Positions 37,363-46,060 of a DNA stretch of 64,000 nt are shown in pieces. Origin of the DNA: Oleiphilus sp. (GTDB lineage Bacteria; Pseudomonadota; Gammaproteobacteria; Pseudomonadales; Oleiphilaceae). The stretch spans positions 86,521 through 150,520 of the forward strand of contig PZPK01000013.1 in assembly GCA_006212045.1 (NCBI GenBank), given 5' to 3'. The notes under the pieces are model-generated. The model was not told the DNA's origin. It worked only from the letters and a program-made list of their open reading frames with translations, and did not search any database. A program made the position numbers and the translations under genes. The first letter of the stretch is position 1, and the number at the start of each line of letters is the position of its first letter.

Positions 37363-37959
37363 TTATTCGCTGAAGCTATGTGTTACATAGCGCCAGAATC
37401 GCAACTGGTCAGACCAGTAATCTGTCGGTAGTCCGGCTTTCTGCTTCAGTGACGCAATAAAATCCTGCTTGTTCGGCAGCTGCTCCCAGACCGAGGGCAG
37501 GTAAGTGGCCTTATGCTGTAATCGGCCCCGGGCGTCATGTTCTTCGAGAATAATGCCGTCGCGCCCTGTTTCGATCTGCCTGAGTAAATCGGTCTCGCTG
37601 TTCGATTCAATCGGACTTGGCGCCGACAGCACCGAAATACTGATCTGCAGTTTCGGAATTTCCGCTTCACTTACGCCGGGAAAACGCGGGTCCTGATAGG
37701 CCGCCGCGTAGGCGTGCTCGGCGACATCCCTGAATAAAGGCTGGTATGGCTCCAGTGCACCGATGCAACCACGCAGCTGGCCATTGCTATGCAAGGTCAC
37801 AAAGCAACAGCCTTGTTTTTGCAGGGAGGGCGGGTAGTCTTCCTGCTGCAACGTTGGCACGGCAGGGTGCCTTTGGCCATAGTTTATCGACTGTCGTGCC
37901 AGTGCCAGCAGTGCGGTTTGCTCTTGTGGAGACAGTTCAGTGCAGGGCATAGGAGGCAT
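37363..37959 (-). CDS. amrA: AMMECR1 domain protein (AmmeMemoRadiSam system protein A)
   Basis: A 198-aa AMMECR1 protein. The hallmark LRGCIGALEPYQPLFRDVAE block is present with its cysteine, followed by DPRFPGVSEAEIPKLQISIS. The gene start overlaps the end of the MEMO1-like gene by 23 bases, which is the usual arrangement of the system. The third member, a B12-like radical SAM enzyme, is absent from the window. The molecular role of the system is not settled. Confidence 0.92.
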   Translation of the reverse strand: MPPMPCTELSPQEQTALLALARQSINYGQRHPAVPTLQQEDYPPSLQKQGCCFVTLHSNGQLRGCIGALEPYQPLFRDVAEHAYAAAYQDPRFPGVSEAEIPKLQISISVLSAPSPIESNSETDLLRQIETGRDGIILEEHDARGRLQHKATYLPSVWEQLPNKQDFIASLKQKAGLPTDYWSDQLRFWRYVTHSFSE

Positions 37960-38722
37960 AGCCGACGACTCGGTCTTTGGGGCCTGAAGTATCGCCGGAA
38001 TTTCGCATATCGAGTGGCTGAATGCTCAGACCATGCCGGCGCGCGCTTAACAAAAGCCCATTGATGGGCTTGCAGCCACAGGCCTGCGCACCAACCAGTT
38101 CCGGCACATAATTTTCTATCAGTTGTCCGGTGCGGCGGTCGATTTCCTGTGCCTGCCCATAATCGTGAAAGTGGCTCAAATCAGAACTGACAACGATCAG
38201 GGTTTCCTCCTTTCCCCAGAGCCGTTCAATCACTTCGGAGACCTCTTCCGCAGTGCAATCTCCCACGACGATGGGGAGTAGTTTAAAGTCGGAGAGAATG
38301 TGTTGCAGAAAGGGCAGGTGCACCTCCAGGCTGTGTTCAGCCGCATGGGCATCGTCACGTCGCGCAATTTGCGGTAGTGCACTCAAAGCTTCAATGGCAT
38401 CCAGATCCAAAGGCACGTCGCCCAGTGGCGTACCAAACGCCGTGCTGGATGGCACCGCCATTCCGGAAAAACCGACACGATGCGAAGGCCCCAAGAGCAC
38501 CACTCGAGAAATGTCACCGGCGATCGGTATCAGATTCTTGTAAGCATAGGCTGCGGTCAGTCCCGAGTACATATAGCCGGCATGGGGGGCAATCAGCGCT
38601 TTGGGGCGACAGTCTGCGGCCTCGGCTTGCGCAAGATAGTGGGCGATCTGAGTCGTGAGCTCGTTTGCGTCGTCCGGATAAAACAACCCGGAAACGGCAG
38701 GTGAGCGGGTGGATGTTGTCAT
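37937..38722 (-). CDS. amrB: MEMO1 family protein (AmmeMemoRadiSam system protein B)
   Basis: A 261-aa MEMO protein, related to extradiol dioxygenases. Metal-site residues are seen in LIAPHAGYMYSG, LLGPSHRVG, EHSLEVHLPFLQ and SSDLSHFHDY. The ATG at 38722 follows GGAG eight bases upstream and gives the family N-terminus (SPAVSGLFYPDD); the frame up to 38764 is not needed. It overlaps and precedes the AMMECR1 gene. Confidence 0.93.
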   Translation of the reverse strand: MTTSTRSPAVSGLFYPDDANELTTQIAHYLAQAEAADCRPKALIAPHAGYMYSGLTAAYAYKNLIPIAGDISRVVLLGPSHRVGFSGMAVPSSTAFGTPLGDVPLDLDAIEALSALPQIARRDDAHAAEHSLEVHLPFLQHILSDFKLLPIVVGDCTAEEVSEVIERLWGKEETLIVVSSDLSHFHDYGQAQEIDRRTGQLIENYVPELVGAQACGCKPINGLLLSARRHGLSIQPLDMRNSGDTSGPKDRVVGYASYALH

Positions 38723-39002
38723 GGCACCGGCTCCTGTATATGAGTGAATCCCGGATAGACTCATCTTAATGCAATTCAGCCAGATGGCAATGGATGGGCC
38801 GGAAGCTACTTGATACGCTTGGTATTTCTATCTTGCTTGCAGGCGAGCGGATGCTATGTGCTTTTCTTCGCGTTTCAGTTTACGGCATGCCAGTTGTGCA
38901 GGGCTGAAAAAATAGGTTAAATAGTAAGCATGGCACATAAAAGTGTAGTAATCAGATACCATACTACGCATCCATGGATTGCACTTTAAAAGGAATTTTT
39001 CG

Positions 39003-40955
39003 ATGAATATCTCCCTTTACAAAACCCTTGGTTTGATGCTCTGTCTCCTTGTTCTGTCTGCTTGCGGAGGCGGCGGAGGTGGTGGCGGAAACGTCGGGAC
39101 TTCGGAAGAGAGCCGTGCGAGTGGCGTATTTATTGACAGTGTTGTGGTCGGACTCACGTACACGACCCCAACGCTATCTGGGATTACGGATGCCAATGGC
39201 GTCTTTCGATATATAGAAGGCGAAACAGTGACCTTTTCGATTGGCGGAATTATCATTGGTAGTGTCATGGGCGGGAGTATAGTTACGCCCTTGGATTTGG
39301 TTCCCCATGCCGCGAGTGTTTCCGACGATCAGGTCCTCAACATCGCACGCCTGCTGCAAACCCTTGATGATAATGGCGACCCCGATGACGGCATCACTAT
39401 TACACCGGCCGTAAGTGCGGCTGCTCTGGATTTTACAGTTGATTTTTCGCTTTCTGTAGAGGCCTTTGCCAATGCAAGTGAGCACGCCGTGATGCTTGCA
39501 GAATTGACCGCTCTTACGAGTGCGGGTCCACGAAATCTTGTATCGGCATCCGATGCACGCCTGCATTTGCAAGACTCACTTTTTGATTTAAGCAATGACC
39601 GTCCCCCTGTTGGAACTCTCGCCCTATCAGGGCCTGACGTAGAATTTGTTGGTTCGAGATTATCAGCACAGGATATCGTGTACGGGGATGAAGCGTTTAC
39701 CGGTGTTACCGAGTCTGTGGTAATGACCGGTCGAGGATTGGACGTGAGTGATCTGGAAAGCCCATCGTCTGCGTTCAGCGATGGCTTTTTACTGGTAGCA
39801 CTCGATGCGGCAATTGACGTCGGCAGTGCCTTGATTATTCAGGTAGATAGTGTCGGCTACGAGTACGCTTGCACGATCGACTGCAACATAGTGATCGATT
39901 ACGACAATCGGCAAATTTCATTTGAGAACGCCCTTTTTGTCAACGAACTTACTTCTACCGAGTTGCGTATCTCAGGTTCAATTGAGTGGACCCCGGAAGA
40001 TGAGGTCTCGGACAATGGCGGCGGTTCTGTAGGGGGTGGTGCGGATGGCATTTGTGATCCCAATATCGCCACCGCTGTGAGTCAGCAGGCCAACAACGCC
40101 TATGGATTTACTGTCAATAACGAGAAATGTTTCGGGGTACTAAACCCCGATACGGAGCGACTCGAGTTACCGGTTAATGTGATTGGAGCAGTGGACGGAC
40201 TAAGCTTTGATAGCCATGCAAAACTTTCGCGCTCAACCTGGACCCTGTCTCACCAGGGGCTCAACTATACCTTTATCAATTGGTACTTTAGCCTGGATCT
40301 GACCAATCACTCATCAGACCTGCTGTGTGATGGCGTGGACGATGCCTATGTCATGGATGCTACCGGGCAGGAGGTTGTCAAAATAAACATGTCTACCCGA
40401 GGCAATATCTTCCGTTTACCCGGGTTGAATTTTGGCTACACCAAAGACTGCATTAAACCCGGTCAAACACTCAGTCTTTATGGCACCGCCTCACAACAGA
40501 TAAGCGGCAGCGGGGCGCCAATTGCTCTTGCAAACCTTGGCGTCGCAAATATGACCTCCGACTTTGAAGTGCCTTCGAATCCATTTGGGGGCACCGCAGT
40601 TGAGTGGGGAGCGCTGCAAGCGAATTCTTTTGAATGGAAATATTTTGGTGGCAATATTGGTATCGAAGCCTCCTTCACCAACACCTTGGGCATGGCGATC
40701 AAATTGGAGGATGATACCTTCAGAGTAAACTACTTTGATGCTCAGGGTTATCTTGTCAGTAGAGAATTTATTAACCGCTATGACGCACTGGGGCTCGACG
40801 ATGACAGTGACCTGCAAGAACAGGATTTCATTATTCAGGCGGGAGAGACCTTCTTGCTGGCAGATGATGTTGCTGATATTGGCTATGCAGAACTGAACCC
40901 TGGCAAGGCTGTGAAAGCCGTTGTTTATCTGGAATGGAGTCCGGTCGTACCCTAA
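39003..40955 (+). CDS. Large surface lipoprotein with Gly tether
   Basis: A 650-aa lipoprotein. The lipobox LSAC is followed by eight glycines, a flexible tether common in outer-membrane lipoproteins of marine gammaproteobacteria. A domain with GVFIDSVVVGLTYTTPTLSG ... GITDANGVFRYIEGETVTFSI, seen at the start of many adhesin-like secreted proteins, comes next. Further beta-rich segments and a Gly/Ser linker near residue 340 lead to a C-terminal region with several cysteines. No catalytic motif is seen. The start is set by AAGGAA before the ATG. Confidence 0.85.
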   Translation: MNISLYKTLGLMLCLLVLSACGGGGGGGGNVGTSEESRASGVFIDSVVVGLTYTTPTLSGITDANGVFRYIEGETVTFSIGGIIIGSVMGGSIVTPLDLVPHAASVSDDQVLNIARLLQTLDDNGDPDDGITITPAVSAAALDFTVDFSLSVEAFANASEHAVMLAELTALTSAGPRNLVSASDARLHLQDSLFDLSNDRPPVGTLALSGPDVEFVGSRLSAQDIVYGDEAFTGVTESVVMTGRGLDVSDLESPSSAFSDGFLLVALDAAIDVGSALIIQVDSVGYEYACTIDCNIVIDYDNRQISFENALFVNELTSTELRISGSIEWTPEDEVSDNGGGSVGGGADGICDPNIATAVSQQANNAYGFTVNNEKCFGVLNPDTERLELPVNVIGAVDGLSFDSHAKLSRSTWTLSHQGLNYTFINWYFSLDLTNHSSDLLCDGVDDAYVMDATGQEVVKINMSTRGNIFRLPGLNFGYTKDCIKPGQTLSLYGTASQQISGSGAPIALANLGVANMTSDFEVPSNPFGGTAVEWGALQANSFEWKYFGGNIGIEASFTNTLGMAIKLEDDTFRVNYFDAQGYLVSREFINRYDALGLDDDSDLQEQDFIIQAGETFLLADDVADIGYAELNPGKAVKAVVYLEWSPVVP

Positions 40956-41132
40956 GGTGTTTTGATAATATTTTGGGGCGGAGTCAAAACTTTATGGTTT
41001 TGGGTCCTGTAGTTAAGTGATGCCCGGATAACGCTGGTTCATTTGCCCTGATGCAAACGAACCAGAGAGGTGGAGCGCATCTGTAGAGAACATTCGACTG
41101 GCAGCATACCAACACCCAAGGACCCCTTAACT

Positions 41133-41981
41133 ATGGCCGAAACCCGAAAAATCGATTCGATCATCGAACTTCAAGGTGACCTCGCAAACAAGCACAAAGC
41201 CTATCGGCCTGACGAAGCGCAAAGCCTGAAGGCGCAAATCGCAGATGACTTTGAGACCTTGCAGAAAAACGGCTATGTGATTATTGAAGGCTTGCTTTCA
41301 GAAACCGAACTGAAAGCGATTCGTGAAGAATCCTTGCCGCTGTTGGGAAAATCAGGGCGGAACAACTTTGAGGGTGTTAAAACACAGCGTGTATACAATG
41401 TGTTGGAGCAAACGCGTGTTATTGATTCTTTGGCTGTTCACCCGCGCATTACGGGGTTGTTGAATCGCCTGTTTCAGCCCAACTACCTGCTTAGTCAGGC
41501 GCAAATCATCAATATTCTGCCTGGTGAAGAGGCTCAGCCGCTGCACTATGATGACGGGTTTTATCCCGTCCCGCGCCCCCGCAAGCCTTTTGGTGCCGCG
41601 ACCGTTTGGGCGATCGATGAATTCACTGAGGACAACGGCGCGACTGTGCTGATTCCTGAGAGCCACCTGTTAGGTCAGGAAATCATCACTGACCGTGGCC
41701 TCACGGTGCCTGCCGTGATGCCTGCGGGCTCTGTTGTGTTTTTCCTTGGCACGACCTGGCATGGCGGCGGAAGTAACCAAAGCGATGCGCCGCGACTCGC
41801 CGCGACCTGCCAATACTGTGAGCCATGGTTGAGACCGCAGGAAAACTTTTTTCTGGAGCTGAGCGAGGATACCCTGGCGGCCCTTCCGGAGCCGTTGCTG
41901 AGTATGGTGGGCTACTCGATCCACCCGCCTTTTATGGGGATGGTGAATGGCATGCATCCAAAACGCACATTGAAAAAATAA
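41133..41981 (+). CDS. Phytanoyl-CoA dioxygenase family protein
   Basis: A 282-aa Fe(II)/2-oxoglutarate-dependent oxygenase. Iron ligands are visible in LHYDDGFYP (HxD) and in the distal WHGGGSNQS, with an Arg shortly after for 2-oxoglutarate. The opening DDFETLQKNGYVIIEGLL is typical of the PhyH fold. Substrate is unknown, and a hydroxylation of a small lipid or metabolite is the family expectation. The ATG at 41133 is preferred over 41070, which adds an unsupported leader. Confidence 0.9.
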   Translation: MAETRKIDSIIELQGDLANKHKAYRPDEAQSLKAQIADDFETLQKNGYVIIEGLLSETELKAIREESLPLLGKSGRNNFEGVKTQRVYNVLEQTRVIDSLAVHPRITGLLNRLFQPNYLLSQAQIINILPGEEAQPLHYDDGFYPVPRPRKPFGAATVWAIDEFTEDNGATVLIPESHLLGQEIITDRGLTVPAVMPAGSVVFFLGTTWHGGGSNQSDAPRLAATCQYCEPWLRPQENFFLELSEDTLAALPEPLLSMVGYSIHPPFMGMVNGMHPKRTLKK

Positions 41982-42039
41982 CGTTAATGACGGCTCAAAA
42001 ACCGCTGCTTTTTCCGCTGAACAAAGAGCATTTAAATTC

Positions 42040-42615
42040 ATGCCCGAGCCTGATCCAGCCAAAATACTGACCTTCGCAAAGCCGGAAGAACTCGGCCGGT
42101 GGCTCAAGCAGCATCATGCCAGCGAATCCGAGTTGTGGGTGAAAATTTTCAAGAAGAATACAGGTATTGCGAGCGTTACCTGGGATGAAGTCGTCATTGA
42201 GGCGCTATGCTGGGGTTGGATCGACGGCATCAAGAAGTCCATCGATGATCTGGCTTATCTTCAACGCATCACGCCCAGAAAAGTACGCAGTCATTGGTCC
42301 AAAAGAAACAGGGATCATGTCGAACGTTTGATAGGCGAGGGCAGAATGATGGCGCCGGGGCTGGTGCATGTGCGTGCCGCCAAGGAGGACGGTCGATGGG
42401 AAAATGCCTATGTGGCGAGTGACATGAAAGTACCAGCGGATTTTCTGTCTGCACTGGAAGGCAAGCCAAAGGCAAAGCAATTTTTCGAATCGCTCACTAA
42501 ATCGAGCCGCTACGTGATTGCGCACGGTCTAATCAGTGCGAAAAAACCAGAGACCCGGCGGAGACGGTTCGAGAAGTTTCTCAGTTTGCTTGCCAGCGAA
42601 CAAAAGCCCGGCTAG
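42040..42615 (+). CDS. YdeI/OmpD-associated family protein
   Basis: A 191-aa protein of the YdeI family (DUF1905/OmdA-like). The family block WVKIFKKNTGIASVTWDEVV, then ALCWGWIDGIKKSIDDLAYL and TPRKVRSHWSKRN, are clear. YdeI has been linked to protection against polymyxin and bacteriocin-type peptides in other species. Its 3' end overlaps, in the opposite strand, the 3' end of a truncated chemoreceptor. Confidence 0.9.
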   Translation: MPEPDPAKILTFAKPEELGRWLKQHHASESELWVKIFKKNTGIASVTWDEVVIEALCWGWIDGIKKSIDDLAYLQRITPRKVRSHWSKRNRDHVERLIGEGRMMAPGLVHVRAAKEDGRWENAYVASDMKVPADFLSALEGKPKAKQFFESLTKSSRYVIAHGLISAKKPETRRRRFEKFLSLLASEQKPG

Positions 42616-43686
42616 GCGGACAACAATGCCTTTCACCGTGGCCGACATCTGGGTCACTGCCGTTGCCACCATGTCGGTTTCTTCCTGCAATTGTCTGGCG
42701 CTCTGGCTATTCTGATCGCTGATCGACGCGCTTTGCCTGGAGGATTCTGCCAGCCGCGAACTATCGTCAGCAACGGTACGAATGATGCCCTGGAATTTGT
42801 CGAGCATGGCGTTAAAAGCCTGGGCGATCGCACCAATTTCATTCGCCTTGTGGTAATTCACCCGGCGGGTGAGATCGGATTTTTGTTCAATTTCCCCGAT
42901 AACACGATGCAGGCGCTGGATAGGCAGGGTAATGGAACGGGAAAACAGTATGCCGACCAGAATGCTGCTGAATACAGCAATACTGACAATCACCATGGCA
43001 GAAGCTTCGATTTGTGCACCGCGCGCCGCCGCATCAGCACTGGCCTTTTGCACCTTCGCGGCGGCCTGTACCACTTGGGCCCCTTCCTTCTTGACGGATT
43101 CAACAGCCTCCGAGACGGCATTGGCGGCTTCAGAAAGAATGGTGTCGAACATGGCGTTCATGGCCATGCCGTCACTCTGCGCCTGTCCGACTTTTGAAAT
43201 TATACGATTCCGGGACTCGCCGGAGCGGGCATAATCAAGGGCAGTATTAATCTTGTCGTTGAAATCATCGAGGTAATTCGCGACAACATCGGCAGCTTCG
43301 CCAAGCTCTTCGTCAAGTTCGTAGATCTCTGCCAGCTTCTTGCGCAGTGCTTGCTCCGCTTCATCGGCATTGTTGACCGCCATATCGTCCTCGGTCACCA
43401 CCGAGTTATAGCGCCAGAACTGATACTGAAAATAGAGGTTAAAGGCTTCCTGTGCCGACTTCTGAAGTGCGAGCAAACGGTCCTGTTCATCCAGCAGCTG
43501 GCTTTGTGTCCGGATCGCGTCATCCTGCTGTTGCGTGAGCATGGACTGGCTGTTAATCAACCTGACCATGTGCGCGACACCTTGTGTCTGAACCAGCATC
43601 GCAACCAGAAGAATGCCTGCCAGCACAAGGCTCATCAGCAATACGCGCTGAAAGATCGTGAGGGAGAATCCGTTTAGCTTTATCAT
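42529..43686 (-). pseudogene. Truncated methyl-accepting chemotaxis protein
   Basis: A 385-codon frame with a first membrane helix (VLLMSLVLAGILLVAMLV), a helical sensor of about 200 residues, a second helix (IVSIAVFSSILVGILFSRS) and a HAMP domain (ITLPIQRLHRVIGEIEQKS). It then begins the signalling domain (QLQEETDMVATAVTQMSAT) and loses homology near 42630. The last about 35 codons are antisense to the ydeI-like gene. The hairpin tip and CheW/CheA contact region are missing, so it cannot signal normally. It is listed as a pseudogene, though a stable truncated protein is possible. Confidence 0.82.
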
Positions 43687-43846
43687 GTTGTGTCACCGGC
43701 GTGTTTTTATTGTGAGATTAACCTTCTAATTAAAGTTGACCACAGCATGCTTGCCCGCTTCGAGTTGCATTTGTCTGAAGCGGCCAGAGCGGGACGGATC
43801 GTCTATAGTTCCAGCAGGAAAATAGAATTTGGGGAGTACCGGTAAT

Positions 43847-45016
43847 ATGCTAGCTCTGTTGCGCGCAGCGGAAGTGTTTACACCCGAGAATATTGGTAAG
43901 TCAGAACTCCTTATCGGGGGAGGCGAAATCATTGCGCTTGAACGACAGATCGATCTCGTCGGTGAGAAGCTCGTTGACGAAATTGATCTGAGCGGCAAAT
44001 GGCTGGTGCCGGGCTTTGTGGATTCGCTGGTGCATATCACCGGAGGTGGTGGGGAAGGCGGCTTTGGCAGCCGCACTCCGGAACTGCAATTGTCTGATGC
44101 AGTGCGGGCAGGTGTGACGACCCTGGTCGGTGCACTTGGGACCGATTCCCTGACGCGGAACCTCAGCAATCTGATCGCCAAAGTGCGAGAACTGAATGCT
44201 GCTGGCCTGCATTGCCTGTGTTATACCGGCTCCTACCATTTTCCGGTCAAGACGCTTTGCGGTTCAGTCGAGCGCGATATCGTTTTTATCCCGGAGATGA
44301 TTGGTGTGGGTGAGGTGGCTATTTCAGATCACCGCTCCAGCCAGCCGATTGCAAGCGAGCTTGCGAAGCTTGCCGCGGAGGCGCGCGTAGCGGGGATGAT
44401 TGCCGGCAAAGCCGGTATCGTCAGTGTTCACGTGGGTGATGGCGATGGCTGCCTGGATCCACTGCTGGAGGTTGGCATGAGCAGCGACATCCCGCTGGGT
44501 CAGTTTTACCCCACCCACATTAACCGAAACCCGCGTTTATTCGATGCCGGGATGCATTTTGCCCGACAGGGCGGTGCGATTGATCTCACCACGAGCACGA
44601 CGCCCGATATTCTGGCTTCGGGTGAAATCAAATGCAGTCGGGCACTCAAGCTTCTAATCGATCGCAGAGTGCCGTTAGAGCGGGTAAGTTTCAGTTCTGA
44701 TGGTCAGGCCAGTCTGCCCCTGTTCGATGCCAAGGGTGAGTTGAGCGGGCTCAAGGTCGGCAACCTTGCGAGTCTTTGGCAGGAAGTTCGGGATGCCATC
44801 CTGGATGAACAGATTGAACCTTCACTTGCATTGTCGGTAGTGACGCGAAATCCGGCACGCATTCTCAAGTTACAGGGGCGAGGTCAATTACAGGCTGGAG
44901 GACCAGCGGATTTGCTGGTCATTGATCCGGACAGTATGCAAATAGAGAGTGTGATGGCAGGAGGGAAATGGTTAATGCGCGAGGGTGAAGTGTTGGTAAA
45001 GGGTCAATTTGAATGA
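43847..45016 (+). CDS. iadA: Isoaspartyl dipeptidase
   Basis: A 389-aa amidohydrolase-superfamily enzyme that cleaves beta-aspartyl dipeptides from damaged or degraded protein. The motifs fit IadA: VDSLVHITGGGGEGGF near the N-terminus, a glutamate in GVGEVAISDHRSS, VHVGDG, PTHINRN and the catalytic aspartate in SSDGQASLP. The ATG at 43847 is preceded by GGGGAG. The stop overlaps the next gene by four bases, so the peptidase and the regulator are coupled. Confidence 0.92.
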   Translation: MLALLRAAEVFTPENIGKSELLIGGGEIIALERQIDLVGEKLVDEIDLSGKWLVPGFVDSLVHITGGGGEGGFGSRTPELQLSDAVRAGVTTLVGALGTDSLTRNLSNLIAKVRELNAAGLHCLCYTGSYHFPVKTLCGSVERDIVFIPEMIGVGEVAISDHRSSQPIASELAKLAAEARVAGMIAGKAGIVSVHVGDGDGCLDPLLEVGMSSDIPLGQFYPTHINRNPRLFDAGMHFARQGGAIDLTTSTTPDILASGEIKCSRALKLLIDRRVPLERVSFSSDGQASLPLFDAKGELSGLKVGNLASLWQEVRDAILDEQIEPSLALSVVTRNPARILKLQGRGQLQAGGPADLLVIDPDSMQIESVMAGGKWLMREGEVLVKGQFE

Positions 45017-45987
45017 CCGTTGAACAGGTGCAAAGGAAGCAACACGCATCGCGTGTTGGCTTTTACCTGTTGCCCGGATTTTCGATGCTGGCTTATGCTT
45101 CAGCCATTGAGCCTTTGTTGGCATGCAATCGTATTTCTGGCGAAGAGCGTTACCGGTTTATGATGTTGGGGGCTGGCACCAGCGCGCAATCAGATAGCGC
45201 TGTTGTGATAGATACACTGCCCGTTACGCAAGCAGAGCCTGCACTGGATATGCTCATTATTTGTGGCGGGGCTCCAGCCAATTACGGCTCCGATCAGGCC
45301 ATGCTGGAAACGCTGTCAGACTTTGCTTCGGCGTCTACCCGAGTGTGCGGTATTGCCAGTGGTAGTTATCTGATGGCACGGGCCGGGTTACTGAAACATA
45401 AAAAAGCATCGGTGCACTGGTTCAGTCTGGCCGGCTTGAGGGAGCAATTTCCTGAAGTGTACTTTTCCACGGATCTCTTTTGCATTGACGGCAACCGGGC
45501 GACTTGTCGGGGCGCCACGTCTGCGTTGGATATGCTGTCGATGTTGATCGCGCAGGATCAGGGCAATGAAATGCTTGAGGCCTTGGCACAGTATTTCGTG
45601 CGCGAGCGCCTGGGAGCCGCCGGTGAAGCACATGAGCGACAGTCTCTGAATGATATACTGCGCGCCGAACAGCCAAAACTGGCGGAAGCCGTCGATCTGA
45701 TGGCTGCCAATATTGACGAGCCGCTTAGCACAGATGATCTGGCGCAACATGTTGCCATCTCACGGCGGCAGCTGGAACGCCTTTTTCGCAAGTATCTGGA
45801 TTCGGTACCCTCGCGCTACTATCAGCAAATGCGGTTGGAGCATGCGCGGGAGCTTGTGCGGGAATCGCCTCTGTCCCTCTCTCAGATCGCGCTGGAGACC
45901 GGTTTCAAAACCAGCGCGCACTTCAGCACAGCCTATCGAAACCTTTATGGCCTGACGCCCAGTGAAGAGCGAAGTTTGTCGCATTAA
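45013..45987 (+). CDS. GlxA-type AraC-family regulator
   Basis: A 324-aa regulator with an N-terminal DJ-1/PfpI-like domain (residues about 12-180) and a C-terminal AraC helix-turn-helix pair (SRRQLERLFRKYLDSVPSR and LSQIALETGFKTSAHFST). The nucleophile-elbow cysteine of active DJ-1 enzymes is replaced (GIASGSYLMA), so the domain is likely a ligand sensor. It is translationally coupled to iadA and may control amino-acid or peptide use. Confidence 0.9.
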   Translation: MTVEQVQRKQHASRVGFYLLPGFSMLAYASAIEPLLACNRISGEERYRFMMLGAGTSAQSDSAVVIDTLPVTQAEPALDMLIICGGAPANYGSDQAMLETLSDFASASTRVCGIASGSYLMARAGLLKHKKASVHWFSLAGLREQFPEVYFSTDLFCIDGNRATCRGATSALDMLSMLIAQDQGNEMLEALAQYFVRERLGAAGEAHERQSLNDILRAEQPKLAEAVDLMAANIDEPLSTDDLAQHVAISRRQLERLFRKYLDSVPSRYYQQMRLEHARELVRESPLSLSQIALETGFKTSAHFSTAYRNLYGLTPSEERSLSH

Positions 45988-46060
45988 CTAACGTGTGCAC
46001 GTTACGGTGCAGCTGATTGATATTGTCTGTCGCCAAAAGCGGGTGTTTATTCCAGAGGTA

